Below, piece by piece: positions 34,613 to 44,502 of a stretch of 64,000 nt of DNA. The DNA is from FEN-1350 sp964386005 (GTDB lineage Bacteria; Planctomycetota; Phycisphaerae; Sedimentisphaerales; Anaerohalosphaeraceae), in contig CAYLSB010000010.1 in NCBI GenBank assembly GCA_964386005.1, forward strand, positions 16,856 to 80,855, read 5' to 3'. A program made the position numbers and the translations under genes. Within the stretch, counting starts at the first letter, position 1. Each line of letters begins with the position of its first letter. The notes below the pieces were generated by a model. That model was given only the letters and a program-made list of their open reading frames with translations. It was not told where the DNA came from and did no database searches.

Positions 34613-35980
34613 TCATTCATATCGAAGCAGTCGTACCGGACGGACCCGCGCCGCCGCCGCCGCGGGAATCAGCGAACCAATCCCCGCCGCAAGGATCGCC
34701 GCAAGGGAAATCCACGCAACCGATTCCCAATCCACCTGATTGGGAATACGACTGAACATGTAGGTGCTCGATTTCCATAGCTTTAAGCCGAACGCCATGC
34801 TGATCCAGCGTTCGATCGTGTTGACGTTCCGCGTGATCACATAGCCCAGAACGATTCCCAGTCCCGATCCCGCCATCCCGATCGCCAGCCCGAACGATAC
34901 GTACAGCCACCCAACAGACATCGATCCCAGTCCGCAACTCTTCAGGATCGCCACATCCTTCTGTTTGGTCATCACGATCAGGTAAAAAATACAGAAGATC
35001 AGCAGAATCGTTCCCGCGCTGACCAGCCCGAAGATGCCCATCAACATCCGCATCTGTTTGTGATATTCGGCGATCAGTTGTGCCTGAAGTTCACGAGAGG
35101 ATCGGATCCGGGCATAGTCAGCCCACAAGAGTCCCTTTTCCGCCGCCCATCGATTCCAGACGAGCTTCACGGCCCCAAGCCCGCGTTCAATATCGATATG
35201 CCTGGCCAGTCGAATCTGAATCGTATCCGCCATCGGTTTGGCATCCGGATACAGCCGGGTTGACAGCGTCTTGATCGGCAGATACACAAAATTCTGGTCC
35301 AATTCGTACATCCCCGTGAACACCACATCCGTCACCGTGAATCGAATCGCTTTGCGGAGATACTTGGGCGGATCGCCTGGCTCTTCCCGGTCTTGGTGTC
35401 CCGACTCGGCTTTGCGAACCGTCCCCGTCGTCAGCACGACGGGGCTTCCGATCGTCTCGGTCAGAATTCCAGCGGTGTCGTATTCGTCGGTTTGATCGTC
35501 CGGCGCCGCGGCGATCCCGATCCCGATCAACCCCCCCTCTTCCGCCGGGATCGAATCCATCCCGAATCCCGCCGGTTGCGACGAATCCTTCTGCCGAAGC
35601 AGCATGTCCTTCATCGGATCCACATCGCTTCGTCCCGGCAACTCGATCCCCCACACCTGCACCGCACGGACCTTGCCCACCCCGAGCAGAAGCAATCCCT
35701 GGGATGATAATACCGGCGTTGCCGCCGCAACATGCCGATCCGCACGCAGGGCCGCCAGCAATCCGTCGTAATCCTCGATCTTCAAATCCGACGGGGCCGA
35801 CAAAATCACGTCCCCCATGTGCCGTGCGGTGCCCGATTCAAACGCGTCGATGAATCCCGTAAACAATCCCGCCACGGTAATCAGCAGCGCGCACGACAAC
35901 CCGACCGCCGCTACGCTGAGCAAAACAATCTTGCGGCTCCGCAGATATCGTAAGGCCAGAAATACGCTGACCACATTCAT
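34613..35980 (-). CDS. FtsX/LolC-E family ABC transporter permease (first copy)
   Basis: This 455-residue protein has the same layout: an N-terminal membrane segment (IVLLSVAAVGLSCALLITVA), a periplasmic domain (ARHMGDVILSAPSDLK and so on) and three C-terminal segments with KDVAILKSCGLGSMSVGWL. It ends with VRPVRLLRYE, as LolC/E proteins do. GAGGCG lies upstream of the ATG. The next gene begins 39 bases after its stop and is a paralogue, so the two likely form the LolC/E pair with LolD. Confidence 0.82.
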   Translation of the reverse strand: MNVVSVFLALRYLRSRKIVLLSVAAVGLSCALLITVAGLFTGFIDAFESGTARHMGDVILSAPSDLKIEDYDGLLAALRADRHVAAATPVLSSQGLLLLGVGKVRAVQVWGIELPGRSDVDPMKDMLLRQKDSSQPAGFGMDSIPAEEGGLIGIGIAAAPDDQTDEYDTAGILTETIGSPVVLTTGTVRKAESGHQDREEPGDPPKYLRKAIRFTVTDVVFTGMYELDQNFVYLPIKTLSTRLYPDAKPMADTIQIRLARHIDIERGLGAVKLVWNRWAAEKGLLWADYARIRSSRELQAQLIAEYHKQMRMLMGIFGLVSAGTILLIFCIFYLIVMTKQKDVAILKSCGLGSMSVGWLYVSFGLAIGMAGSGLGIVLGYVITRNVNTIERWISMAFGLKLWKSSTYMFSRIPNQVDWESVAWISLAAILAAGIGSLIPAAAAARVRPVRLLRYE

Positions 35981-36130
35981 TGCTTCGCCTCGTTCGCCAA
36001 TCCGTATCGATCCACCCTCGGTACCGCGGCTCGTTGGATCGTGAATTTGAAAGAACCGGAAACCACCATCGTTTGACCCTGCACGACAGCCAAGATCGCA
36101 CGGTCGCTTCGATCTGAAATATAAATTATC

Positions 36131-37615
36131 CTACTCCGGTATATCCGGAGTTTCCGGCATCGCCTCGATTTCAGCCGCGGACTTCAGCAACGGAAACAGA
36201 ATCACATCCCGGATGCTCGTGGCGTTGGTCAACAACATCACCAGCCGGTCGATCCCGATCCCCAGCCCCCCCGCGGGCGGCATCCCGTACTTCAGGGCGT
36301 TGACGAAATCCTCGTCCATGGTCGCCATCGTCTCTTCCTGACCGCGAAGCTGCCGCAGGAAGTTTTCCTCCTGCACCTGCGGATCGTTCAGTTCCGTGTA
36401 GGCGTTGGCGACTTCCATCCGCCCGATAAAGAGTTCAAATCGCTCGGCAAATCGCGGATCTGTCTTGCTTTGCCGGGTCAGAGGGCACAACGCCGCGGGG
36501 TAGTCCATCACAAACGTCGGATCGACCAGATGATGTTCCACCGCTCCCTCGAAAACCTCATTGATGACCACCGCGTCGTCCATCCCCGCTTCGACGATCC
36601 CCATCGACCGGGCTTTGGCGCGCACCGCGGGCAGATCATCGATGGAACACCCCGCATAGTCCTTCAGGAGATCGGAATACTTCGCCTTCCGCCATGGCCG
36701 CGCATAATGGATCGTCAGTTCGCCGAAAGGAAGGGCCATCCCCTCGGCGTCCGTCTCGATCAGCGACGTGATCAGCGATTCGGTGATTTCCATCATGGCG
36801 TGATAATCGCCATACGCCTGGTACAACTCCATCATTGTAAATTCCGGATTGTGCCGGGTGCTGAGACCTTCGTTTCGGAAATTGCGATTGATCTCAAATA
36901 CCTTTTCCATCCCCCCCACAAGAAGCCGCTTGAGAAACAACTCCGGCGCGATCCGAAGATAAAGATCCATATTCAGCGTATTATGATGCGTGATGAAGGG
37001 CCTGGCCGCCGCCCCGCCGGCGATCGCCTGCATCATCGGCGTTTCGACTTCCATAAAACCCCGCTCCTGAAGGAATCGCCGAATGCTGTCCAAAATCCGG
37101 CTCCGCCGGCGGAATCGCACCATCACATCCGGATTGGCCCACAAATCCACATACCGCTGGCGGTATCGAAGATCGACGTCCGCCAGGCCGTGAAACTTTT
37201 CCGGGGGCGGAAGCAGGGACTTGCTCATCATTGAAAACCGATCCACCCAGATCGTCAATTCGCCCGTTTTCGTGCGGCCCAATGTTCCTTCCGCCGAGAT
37301 CAGATCGCCCAGATCCAGCAACTTGACCGCTTCCCATTGCCCCGCCAGCAACGGCTTGGTGATCCCCAGTTGGATCGTCCCCGTCCAGTCGCGAAGGGTG
37401 ACAAACACCAGCTTTCCGATATCCCGTAGCAACACGATCCGGCCGGCCGCCCGGGACCTCTGGCCTTCCTGATTCTCCACATACGTCGAGCGGATCGACT
37501 CCGAAGACTCGATGCCGTCATGGCGGCCCCCGTAGGGATCGATCCCCATCTCGCGCAGACGCGCCAGTTTTTCGCGACGCTGATGCACCAGCTTATTCAA
37601 ACCTGCATGCTGCAT
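36131..37615 (-). CDS. lysS: lysyl-tRNA synthetase, class II
   Basis: This enzyme charges tRNA-Lys. The 494 residues show the OB-fold anticodon domain (AGRIVLLRDIGKLVFVTLRD) and the three class II motifs: FLQERGFMEVETPMM (motif 1), EINRNFRNEGLSTRHNPEFT (motif 2) and GLGIGIDRLVMLLTN (motif 3). MMELYQAYGDY and ELNDPQVQEENF also match LysRS. I start at 37615, with AAGGAA upstream, instead of the longer frame that would overlap the protease gene. It begins 19 bases after the end of that gene and is probably co-transcribed. Confidence 0.93.
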   Translation of the reverse strand: MQHAGLNKLVHQRREKLARLREMGIDPYGGRHDGIESSESIRSTYVENQEGQRSRAAGRIVLLRDIGKLVFVTLRDWTGTIQLGITKPLLAGQWEAVKLLDLGDLISAEGTLGRTKTGELTIWVDRFSMMSKSLLPPPEKFHGLADVDLRYRQRYVDLWANPDVMVRFRRRSRILDSIRRFLQERGFMEVETPMMQAIAGGAAARPFITHHNTLNMDLYLRIAPELFLKRLLVGGMEKVFEINRNFRNEGLSTRHNPEFTMMELYQAYGDYHAMMEITESLITSLIETDAEGMALPFGELTIHYARPWRKAKYSDLLKDYAGCSIDDLPAVRAKARSMGIVEAGMDDAVVINEVFEGAVEHHLVDPTFVMDYPAALCPLTRQSKTDPRFAERFELFIGRMEVANAYTELNDPQVQEENFLRQLRGQEETMATMDEDFVNALKYGMPPAGGLGIGIDRLVMLLTNATSIRDVILFPLLKSAAEIEAMPETPDIPE

Positions 37616-37634
37616 GGAACCGGTTCCTTGTCCC

Positions 37635-39866
37635 TTACTTCGCAACGGGCGTCCGGGAAACGGACGGAACAAAAACCCCTTTTTGGATCATCTTGGCCTT
37701 CAACGTCAGGATTCCAACCGCCAATTGCGGATCGGACTTGATCGTTTCTTCCAGGGTGTATCGCTTGACGGGATTGAACGAATTGTCGTGATCCGCTTTG
37801 ACCAGAACATCATTGGCTCGCTGGACATCGATCATCTCCCGCAATTCGTTCAGCTTCAATTCCACCTCGACATCGGGCGCCACGCCCCAGTCCTTGCGAC
37901 CGAGTTTTTCCATCACATGACGGTTCTTCACCGGCTGATCCGACGGCAGATAATAATAGGCCATCGTATATTTCATCTGTGAACCGTCGCCGGTATGAGG
38001 AACCACCACCTGAACGCTGCCTTTGCCATACGTCCGGCTGCCCACCAGCGTCGCTCGCTTGTATTTCTCATCCTGCAAGGCGCCGGCCACGATCTCCGAA
38101 GCGCTGGCCGATTGCCCGTTAATCAAAATCACGATCGGATAATTCGGATGCGTACCCGCCTTCTGAGCGGTCTCGTAGTTGGCAAAACCCTGGCGGGGCT
38201 TGCTCTTGACGATCAGCCCGCTTTCCAGAAACAGATCGACGATCCCCGACGCGCTGACCAGATACCCGCCGGAATTGAATCGCAAGTCGATAATCAGCGC
38301 CTTGAGTCCCTTGTCCTCCATACTCTTCAGAATCCGATCGGCATCCTTGACAACGCTCTCGGTAAAATCCGTGATCCGCAGATAACCGATCCCGGCCTGG
38401 ACGTTCAGAAAATGTTGCCAGGTCCCCGACGGATCGCGCTGCCAGCCGCGAATCGGGGGCACCACAATCCGCTTGCGCGTAATCGTGATATCCTCGACTT
38501 TTTTGCTGATCGCATGCCGGACCGTCAGCGTAACCTGCGTATTCTCCGGTCCGGTGATCTTGCTGACCGCACAGAAGATGCTCATCTCCTTGGTCGGTTC
38601 TCCATCCACCGCCGTGATCTCGTCGTCGGCATCCAGGCCGGAGGTATAGGCCGGCGTATCCGGCAGCAGACTGACCACCTTCAACACCCCCGTGGCCTTG
38701 GATATTTCAATCCCGATGCCGGTAAACTGCTTGGTCATGTTCTTTTGAAAATCGCTGACCTGCCACGGCCAGATGATGTTGGTGAATGGATCCAGCGTTG
38801 CCAGCGACGATTCGGCAACCTGCGCCACAACCACTTCGCGGGGTAATCCCAGCGTCACTTCATTGAGCGCAAGAACTTCGTCGAAAATACTCAAAAACCG
38901 GTTTTTGGAAACCGTCTTTCCCTCGGTTTTGATCGAAGCCACGATGGCTTCGATGCCTGTGCCCCACGCGACGGCTTTGTCCGCATCGGCCGTATAGGCC
39001 AGCTTCGCCTTCGATTGGACAAGCACTTCGCCCAGAAGACGACACCGAAGCAGCGCCTTGTTGGACATCTCGGTATAATCAATCGGGCTGACATAATACA
39101 CATCCATCAAATTGATCGCTTTCAGGAACATCTCCGGCTTGATCCCCGCATGACGATCCCGGCTGGTCGCGCCGCAACTGTCGTCCTGCAGGGCAATCTC
39201 CACCGTCGCCTTTTCCATCAGCCGCTCGGCAACCTCTTTGTAGATGGAGTTGTCCTTGAATAACTCCATCAGCCAGTAATAACAGGCGGTGTAGGCGTCG
39301 ATCCATTTGCCCTCGCTTTCGAGTTGCTTACCCTTTTCCTCCGACATCGAAATCATTCGACGAACAAATGGATTGCGCAGCAGGGCTTCCTTCTGGATCT
39401 CGTCGGTATATTCCTGCGTTTTGATCACCGCCGCCATGATCTCGCCGATCTGATTGGGATCGGCCATGGAATCGGGCGCGATCTTTTTTTCCAGCTTTTC
39501 CAGTTCGGCCATCTGGTCGGTCAGCGCTTTGTCCCTGCGGACGTTCCGCTCCGAAACGATCGCATGATATTCGTCAATCAGAATTTCCAGCTCGGCAATC
39601 GCCGTCGATTTCTGATCGTCCGGTACGTGTTGGAGAATTTGCGAGGCCCGGGTATAATCGCCCTTGCACAACTCCGCAACCACCTGGTCTATGAGGGTCG
39701 AGGAGGATGAGACGTTCGAATTCGAAGAGGTCTCCGAAGAAGACGAATGGATGATATCCTTCGGAGGTTCGCAACCAAACAAACCTAACGACAATACGAT
39801 CCCGGCGATCACTGGAAGCCAACGAGGCATTAAGATGTGCATGGTTCTCAAGGTTTTCCCTGCCAT
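37635..39866 (-). CDS. S41 family carboxy-terminal processing protease (tail-specific, lipoprotein)
   Basis: This 743-residue periplasmic protease has a lipoprotein signal ending LSLGLFGC. A long helical region of about 330 residues precedes the PDZ domain (GIGIEISKATGVLKVVSLLP, SGLDADDEITAVDGEP). The S41 domain follows with IDLRFNSGGYL, the catalytic serine in NGQSASASEIVAGALQD and the lysine in GSRTYGKGSVQVV. This resembles Prc/Tsp more than the short CtpA. I start at 39866 because residues before it overlap the fba gene and lack family match. It probably trims or degrades envelope proteins. Confidence 0.85.
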   Translation of the reverse strand: MAGKTLRTMHILMPRWLPVIAGIVLSLGLFGCEPPKDIIHSSSSETSSNSNVSSSSTLIDQVVAELCKGDYTRASQILQHVPDDQKSTAIAELEILIDEYHAIVSERNVRRDKALTDQMAELEKLEKKIAPDSMADPNQIGEIMAAVIKTQEYTDEIQKEALLRNPFVRRMISMSEEKGKQLESEGKWIDAYTACYYWLMELFKDNSIYKEVAERLMEKATVEIALQDDSCGATSRDRHAGIKPEMFLKAINLMDVYYVSPIDYTEMSNKALLRCRLLGEVLVQSKAKLAYTADADKAVAWGTGIEAIVASIKTEGKTVSKNRFLSIFDEVLALNEVTLGLPREVVVAQVAESSLATLDPFTNIIWPWQVSDFQKNMTKQFTGIGIEISKATGVLKVVSLLPDTPAYTSGLDADDEITAVDGEPTKEMSIFCAVSKITGPENTQVTLTVRHAISKKVEDITITRKRIVVPPIRGWQRDPSGTWQHFLNVQAGIGYLRITDFTESVVKDADRILKSMEDKGLKALIIDLRFNSGGYLVSASGIVDLFLESGLIVKSKPRQGFANYETAQKAGTHPNYPIVILINGQSASASEIVAGALQDEKYKRATLVGSRTYGKGSVQVVVPHTGDGSQMKYTMAYYYLPSDQPVKNRHVMEKLGRKDWGVAPDVEVELKLNELREMIDVQRANDVLVKADHDNSFNPVKRYTLEETIKSDPQLAVGILTLKAKMIQKGVFVPSVSRTPVAK

Positions 39867-39972
39867 TTCGCTTCTTTCTGAAAACTCCGACAGACCGACC
39901 CGCCCGATCGTCTCGGTCCGGCCGGTCTGACGGAACCGTTTTTGAATAGGGATTCGATGCCGAAACCGAATC

Positions 39973-40917
39973 TTACAGACACTCGCCCGCCTTGCCCGCA
40001 CAGCCCAGAACGTGCAGCTTGTGCTTGACCATCTGTTTGATCGCCTCGCGAGCCGGACCCAGATACTTGCGCGGATCAAACTCGCCGGGTTTCTCCGCGA
40101 AAACCTGGCGGATCTTGGCCGTCAGCGCCATCCGAAGATCCGTATCGATGTTCACCTTACAGACGCCCATCTTGGAGGCCCGGGTGATGGCTTCTTCGGG
40201 AACGCCCATGGCATCCGGCATCTTGCCGCCGTACTGGTTGATCAGGTCCTTGAACTCCTTCAGGACACTGCTCGACCCGTGCATGACCAGAGGGTAGCCG
40301 GGTACCATCGTGCGGATCTTTTCGATGACATCGAAGGCCAGTTTGGGGGCGGCCTTGAACTTATAGGCTCCGTGGCTGGTCCCAATCGCCAGGGCCAGCG
40401 AGTCACAGCCGGTTCGTTTGATGAAATCGACGGCCTGATCGGGATCGGTCAAGTGAGCGGATACATCGTCCACGCCCTTGACGTGCTCTTCAATTCCGCC
40501 GAGCTGGCCCAGCTCCGCTTCCACAACCACGCCCTTGGTGTGGGCATAATCGACCACCTGCTTGGTCAGCTTGACATTCTCCTCATACGGATGATGCGAA
40601 GCGTCGATCATCACGGAGGTGAATCCATCCTCGACGCACTGTTTACACAACTCGAAGGTATCGCCGTGATCCAGGTGAACGGCAATCGGGATTTGCGGAT
40701 TCTCTTTGACCGCCACGTCGATGATGCCGCGCAAATAACTCATCTTGGCGTACTCGCGGGCACCCTTGCTGATCTGCAGGATCAGCGGGGCTTTCTCTTC
40801 CGCGATCGCATCGACGATGCCCTGCGTGATTTCCATGTTGTTGACATTGAAGGCGCCGACGGCATAGCCGTTCTTGTAGGCCATCTGAAACATTTTCTTG
40901 GTGTTGACTAAAGGCAT
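39973..40917 (-). CDS. fba: class II fructose-1,6-bisphosphate aldolase
   Basis: This zinc enzyme splits fructose 1,6-bisphosphate to triose phosphates in glycolysis. The 314 residues include HLDHGD (catalytic D83 and zinc ligand H84), VEAELGQLGG (zinc-binding Glu), IGTSHGAYKF (zinc His) and VMHGSSSVL (phosphate-binding loop and zinc His). The final VNIDTDLRMALTAKIRQVF is the family's C-terminal signature. AGGAG lies seven bases before the ATG. Tagatose-bisphosphate aldolases share these motifs, so the exact sugar is inferred from the common case. Confidence 0.88.
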   Translation of the reverse strand: MPLVNTKKMFQMAYKNGYAVGAFNVNNMEITQGIVDAIAEEKAPLILQISKGAREYAKMSYLRGIIDVAVKENPQIPIAVHLDHGDTFELCKQCVEDGFTSVMIDASHHPYEENVKLTKQVVDYAHTKGVVVEAELGQLGGIEEHVKGVDDVSAHLTDPDQAVDFIKRTGCDSLALAIGTSHGAYKFKAAPKLAFDVIEKIRTMVPGYPLVMHGSSSVLKEFKDLINQYGGKMPDAMGVPEEAITRASKMGVCKVNIDTDLRMALTAKIRQVFAEKPGEFDPRKYLGPAREAIKQMVKHKLHVLGCAGKAGECL

Positions 40918-41016
40918 ACTTTGCTCCTGACTTCTTTTCGTTTCGTTCCTCGTTTGGATTGGGGCCGATCCGACCCATCCGTTATCCGTTCCGCTGTCCG
41001 CCGGGATCGGCGGGCT

Positions 41017-44000
41017 CTACTCTTCTCGGACGGGGCTGGTCGCTCCGTAATACCGTCGGTTGCCCAGCGCCAATTCCTTAACGCCCTGCGGCCAGATACT
41101 CAACATAACCGACTGACGATCGCGGGTCCCGTCCATCGTGTACGACAGACCGTAAAACATGCGGTGATACCTCCGCAGTAACGTCACCTCCGTACGAATG
41201 CTTTCCTCGTAATCGAAGTTGTATTCCTGGGCGAGAATGGCCGTATAACGCTCGTTGAGATTATAGGTTAGCGCGGCCACCAGGGCATTGGAACCTTCCT
41301 CGTGAACATCGAACGGTCGGCCGGCGTCGATCACGACGGGCCGCAGGTATCGATTACCGATATAATAACTGATATCCGGAAATATATATCGCGAAACGCC
41401 GATGTTGAACTGTTGGACATACCCGCTTCGAATGTCATACGTTGTGTCGCCCAGAATCGTGGTCGTATCGCTGACGCGCCACTCGAAATCGTTGCTGATC
41501 GAATCGCGCAACGCTCCGTATTCCCCCTGCGACCGTCTCACGGCCATCGGAATCGCCGGATGATTCCATGCCGGATCCCATGGGCCCGCCGCCGGCTCAG
41601 CATTCTCGCTGACAAACGTTGCATCGACATCAAACCGAATCCAATCCAGTGTACGGAGTTTTTCCTGCGGCCCGCGACGCGTCTGCCACCGCTGGGACAA
41701 TCCCACATTGACGATGTCGCGCAGGTCCGCCGTTTTGTCGGTGGCATCGAATGTCGCCGCTTCCACATGAGGGGTGATGATATGCCGAAGTCCGTTGATA
41801 TCCCAGAACCTCGACTTGGCGAAGGGATCGGCCTTCCAGAACATCGTCGAAGCACGAACGCCCGCCTCGCCCACCGAAACAGAGTCCTCGCGGTCGCGAT
41901 CCGGCACGGTCGTTCCGTCCAGTTCCGTTCGAAAGCCCAGTTGATCCTCGAATCCGTACGTTCCCGCGACATAGGGCACGATTTTGGCCGTGTAGATATT
42001 CATCGGCCAATCGACCTCGTTGCGGGTCGTGAAAAACGTGTAAAATTCCTGCGGCTGGCTGCGGTCTCGGTTGGCGACGGAATGGCTCCAATCCGGAAAC
42101 CGCTCGCGACCCCGTCGGAATTTCATCCGGCTGACCTGCGTATCGCTGTAGAAAGTCAACTGGTCATCCCAGAACGATTGCCCGGACCAGTGAAATTCCG
42201 CGGTCGGCAGTTCGTCCGTGGTCGTCTCGAAATCGTTGATGCGGAACTTGCTGAGGAACGAAAAAGCCCAGTTGTCGCGGATTCGTTTCAAATGAATCAG
42301 CGTCTCCTGGGACTTGTCGAGTTCGTACTCATCGCGATACATCCATTCGAGAAAGTTTTCATCGGACAAATACGACGTTTCGATCGTGACCTGCCAATCG
42401 TATGGCAGATACTGGCGATGGCGAAACAGAAATCGTCCGCGAACATCCTCATCGGAATCGATGTTTTTGCGGTCGGCGGTACGGCCGAGATCGTCGGTAC
42501 CCCGGTCGGTCATCACATAGCCGAGCAGTTCTCCGTAATAGGTCTCGCGCTGGTACTCGACATCCATTCCCGCGCCGATGCCTCGCTCGCTATAATAATC
42601 GACGGACAGGTTGGAATCGACGCCGGCCGGTTCGCTCCATCCCAGAAGCCGCGACAAATACCATCGAGACTCGATCGTGGTGCCGAAATCGGAATCGTTT
42701 CCCACTCGCAATCGACGAATCGGAACGTCCGGACGGGCAAAATTGGTGGCCAGCTTGGGCCAGCGAAAGATCGACGCGCTGCCGAGCTTCATCTCGATAT
42801 CGTACAGCGTACCCTCAAAACTTGTCTTGTTGTCGGCCTCGGCCTGCGCCCGGGCGTCGATATGGGACGTATCCGTCAGGATCATCCGCGAAGCCGTCAA
42901 CGAAATCTGCGGCAGATAAAACTCGCTGGTGGTCAGTACGATTTGTTCGGCTTCGAATGACGTTTCGGCGATCTGACGAAGCTGCTGGGCCCGCAAATAC
43001 ACCGGCAACTGACGCTTGGGATCGAACGTCCTCAGCTCGGCGTTGATGGCGATGCCCTGATGTTGTTCGAAATCATAGTACATTTCGTCAGCGCGGATGG
43101 TTCGTACACCCTCGGTCATTACGATGTTGCCGCGAAAATAAATCGCGCGGACCTTACCGCTGGCCAGCACGCCGTCGGTCCGGTTTTTGGAGTCCTCGCC
43201 GAAAGCGGCTTCGTTATGAAAGACCACGGCATTGTCGGCCTGAAACTCGATCAATCCGCTGCGATCATCTCGTTTTTGCCAGAGATAAAATCGGCCGATC
43301 ACCGTCGCAACCTGGCGGCCATCCCCCATGCGTGTATTTTGAATCTGCGGCGCGGGATCCCACAGACCGGCAATGCTGACGGGATACTCCGCCGGCGTCT
43401 CCGGGGACGGGAGAGACTCGACTGTTGATGTTTCGCCGAGGGCGGATTCATCCACCCCCGGTTCGACGGCTTCGGTTTTTTTCGTCATCGGCGCAAAAAG
43501 GTTGAACGGCGACCAGGCCTTTGTCTCCCCGGTTTTTTTGGCAACCGTCGTCTGCGGATGATACGGTGGAACCATCGCCTCCTCGCGAATGTGCGGCTCG
43601 CTGCGAATCGGGGCCGCGGCCAGCAGGGCCCGCCGGGAAAGATCCAGTTTAACGATTTCTTCCATCGACAACGCCGTCTGCGTCTCGGCGGCGGCGAAAA
43701 TTTCCCCCGTCACAAGAAATCGGGCCACCAAGGCCTGACCGCGGTTGATCACGGTATTGTCCAGGCCCGAGGTCCGTGCGGATTTGCCCTGAGAAACGTT
43801 GACGTTGTTTTCAAGATAGACGCGAACATCGTAATCCCTGGAGGCAATCCCGCGAAGTTCGCTGACACGCTTGGTGATCAGAACGACGGCGCTTTCGCTG
43901 CGGATGGCATTGTCGCCCACACTCATGGAGAATCCGTCCGGGAAAACCAGAATGTGCTGCGGATCGGCATCGTCGGATTTGCAGATCTGCATTGTCTTGC

Positions 44001-44118
44001 CCGACAGATGCACGTCCTGTCCGGCAAAGGAAACATCCTTTGCCGGCTGAGCCGGCAACGTGGCGCTGGTCAAAAGCACTATCCAAATCGTCGTCAAGCA
44101 GCGTTTTGATCTATCCAT
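41017..44118 (-). CDS. LPS-assembly outer-membrane protein LptD-like (OstA plus barrel)
   Basis: This 1033-residue protein has a signal peptide (TTIWIVLLTSATLPAQPA). OstA-type beta-jellyroll repeats run through residues about 30-420 (QDVHLSGKTMQI, ASGKVRAIYFRGNIVMTEGV, ADEMYYDFEQHQGIAINAEL). The C-terminal 600 residues are beta-barrel-like with alternating hydrophobic residues and many Tyr/Trp-rich strands (YGELLGYVMTDRG, YNLNERYTAILAQEYNF). This is the layout of LptD, which inserts lipopolysaccharide into the outer leaflet. I start at 44118 rather than the longer frame because the signal peptide begins there. The protein is larger than E. coli LptD (784) owing to the N-terminal region. It supports a diderm envelope. 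Confidence 0.72.
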   Translation of the reverse strand: MDRSKRCLTTIWIVLLTSATLPAQPAKDVSFAGQDVHLSGKTMQICKSDDADPQHILVFPDGFSMSVGDNAIRSESAVVLITKRVSELRGIASRDYDVRVYLENNVNVSQGKSARTSGLDNTVINRGQALVARFLVTGEIFAAAETQTALSMEEIVKLDLSRRALLAAAPIRSEPHIREEAMVPPYHPQTTVAKKTGETKAWSPFNLFAPMTKKTEAVEPGVDESALGETSTVESLPSPETPAEYPVSIAGLWDPAPQIQNTRMGDGRQVATVIGRFYLWQKRDDRSGLIEFQADNAVVFHNEAAFGEDSKNRTDGVLASGKVRAIYFRGNIVMTEGVRTIRADEMYYDFEQHQGIAINAELRTFDPKRQLPVYLRAQQLRQIAETSFEAEQIVLTTSEFYLPQISLTASRMILTDTSHIDARAQAEADNKTSFEGTLYDIEMKLGSASIFRWPKLATNFARPDVPIRRLRVGNDSDFGTTIESRWYLSRLLGWSEPAGVDSNLSVDYYSERGIGAGMDVEYQRETYYGELLGYVMTDRGTDDLGRTADRKNIDSDEDVRGRFLFRHRQYLPYDWQVTIETSYLSDENFLEWMYRDEYELDKSQETLIHLKRIRDNWAFSFLSKFRINDFETTTDELPTAEFHWSGQSFWDDQLTFYSDTQVSRMKFRRGRERFPDWSHSVANRDRSQPQEFYTFFTTRNEVDWPMNIYTAKIVPYVAGTYGFEDQLGFRTELDGTTVPDRDREDSVSVGEAGVRASTMFWKADPFAKSRFWDINGLRHIITPHVEAATFDATDKTADLRDIVNVGLSQRWQTRRGPQEKLRTLDWIRFDVDATFVSENAEPAAGPWDPAWNHPAIPMAVRRSQGEYGALRDSISNDFEWRVSDTTTILGDTTYDIRSGYVQQFNIGVSRYIFPDISYYIGNRYLRPVVIDAGRPFDVHEEGSNALVAALTYNLNERYTAILAQEYNFDYEESIRTEVTLLRRYHRMFYGLSYTMDGTRDRQSVMLSIWPQGVKELALGNRRYYGATSPVREE

Positions 44119-44502
44119 GGATCCCAACCTGTTTTGCGATATAACAATTGTGGGGAGCCGTAACGGACGATGCGGATACTGATCATTCCCTTGCACCGCG
44201 AGGCGATCCCTACACATTGAAAGGGTGATTATAGATGTAAGCCAAATAAAATCCAGTAAAAACAATCGCTCCTGCCGAGAAAACCTTCGGGGGCAATTGG
44301 ATGCGAGATAACCGCACGAAATAACCGGAATCACCGGCCGAAACCGGTTACATAGCGACACACGTCCGCGCCAGAATCTCGTTTCTCTGAAGTCCAACAA
44401 TATTCGCTGGAAATCGATCCCGGAATCCCCTCGAAGTACCGATAATAACCCCGCGATCAAATCGAAGAGATTGGTTTTGTTAACGGTTGTCGGACCTTTG
44501 GA
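44119..44502. other. non-coding leader between lptD-like gene and the S24 regulator
   Basis: No gene is supported. The region should hold the promoter of the lptD-like gene. A short inverted repeat, ACCGGCC/ACCGGT-like, sits near 44330-44350. No strong promoter match was seen. Confidence 0.4.

Noticed and set aside
44119..44460. N-terminal extension of the LptD-like protein upstream of 44118.
   Set aside because: The extension lacks a signal peptide or family match, whereas a clear signal peptide starts at 44118.
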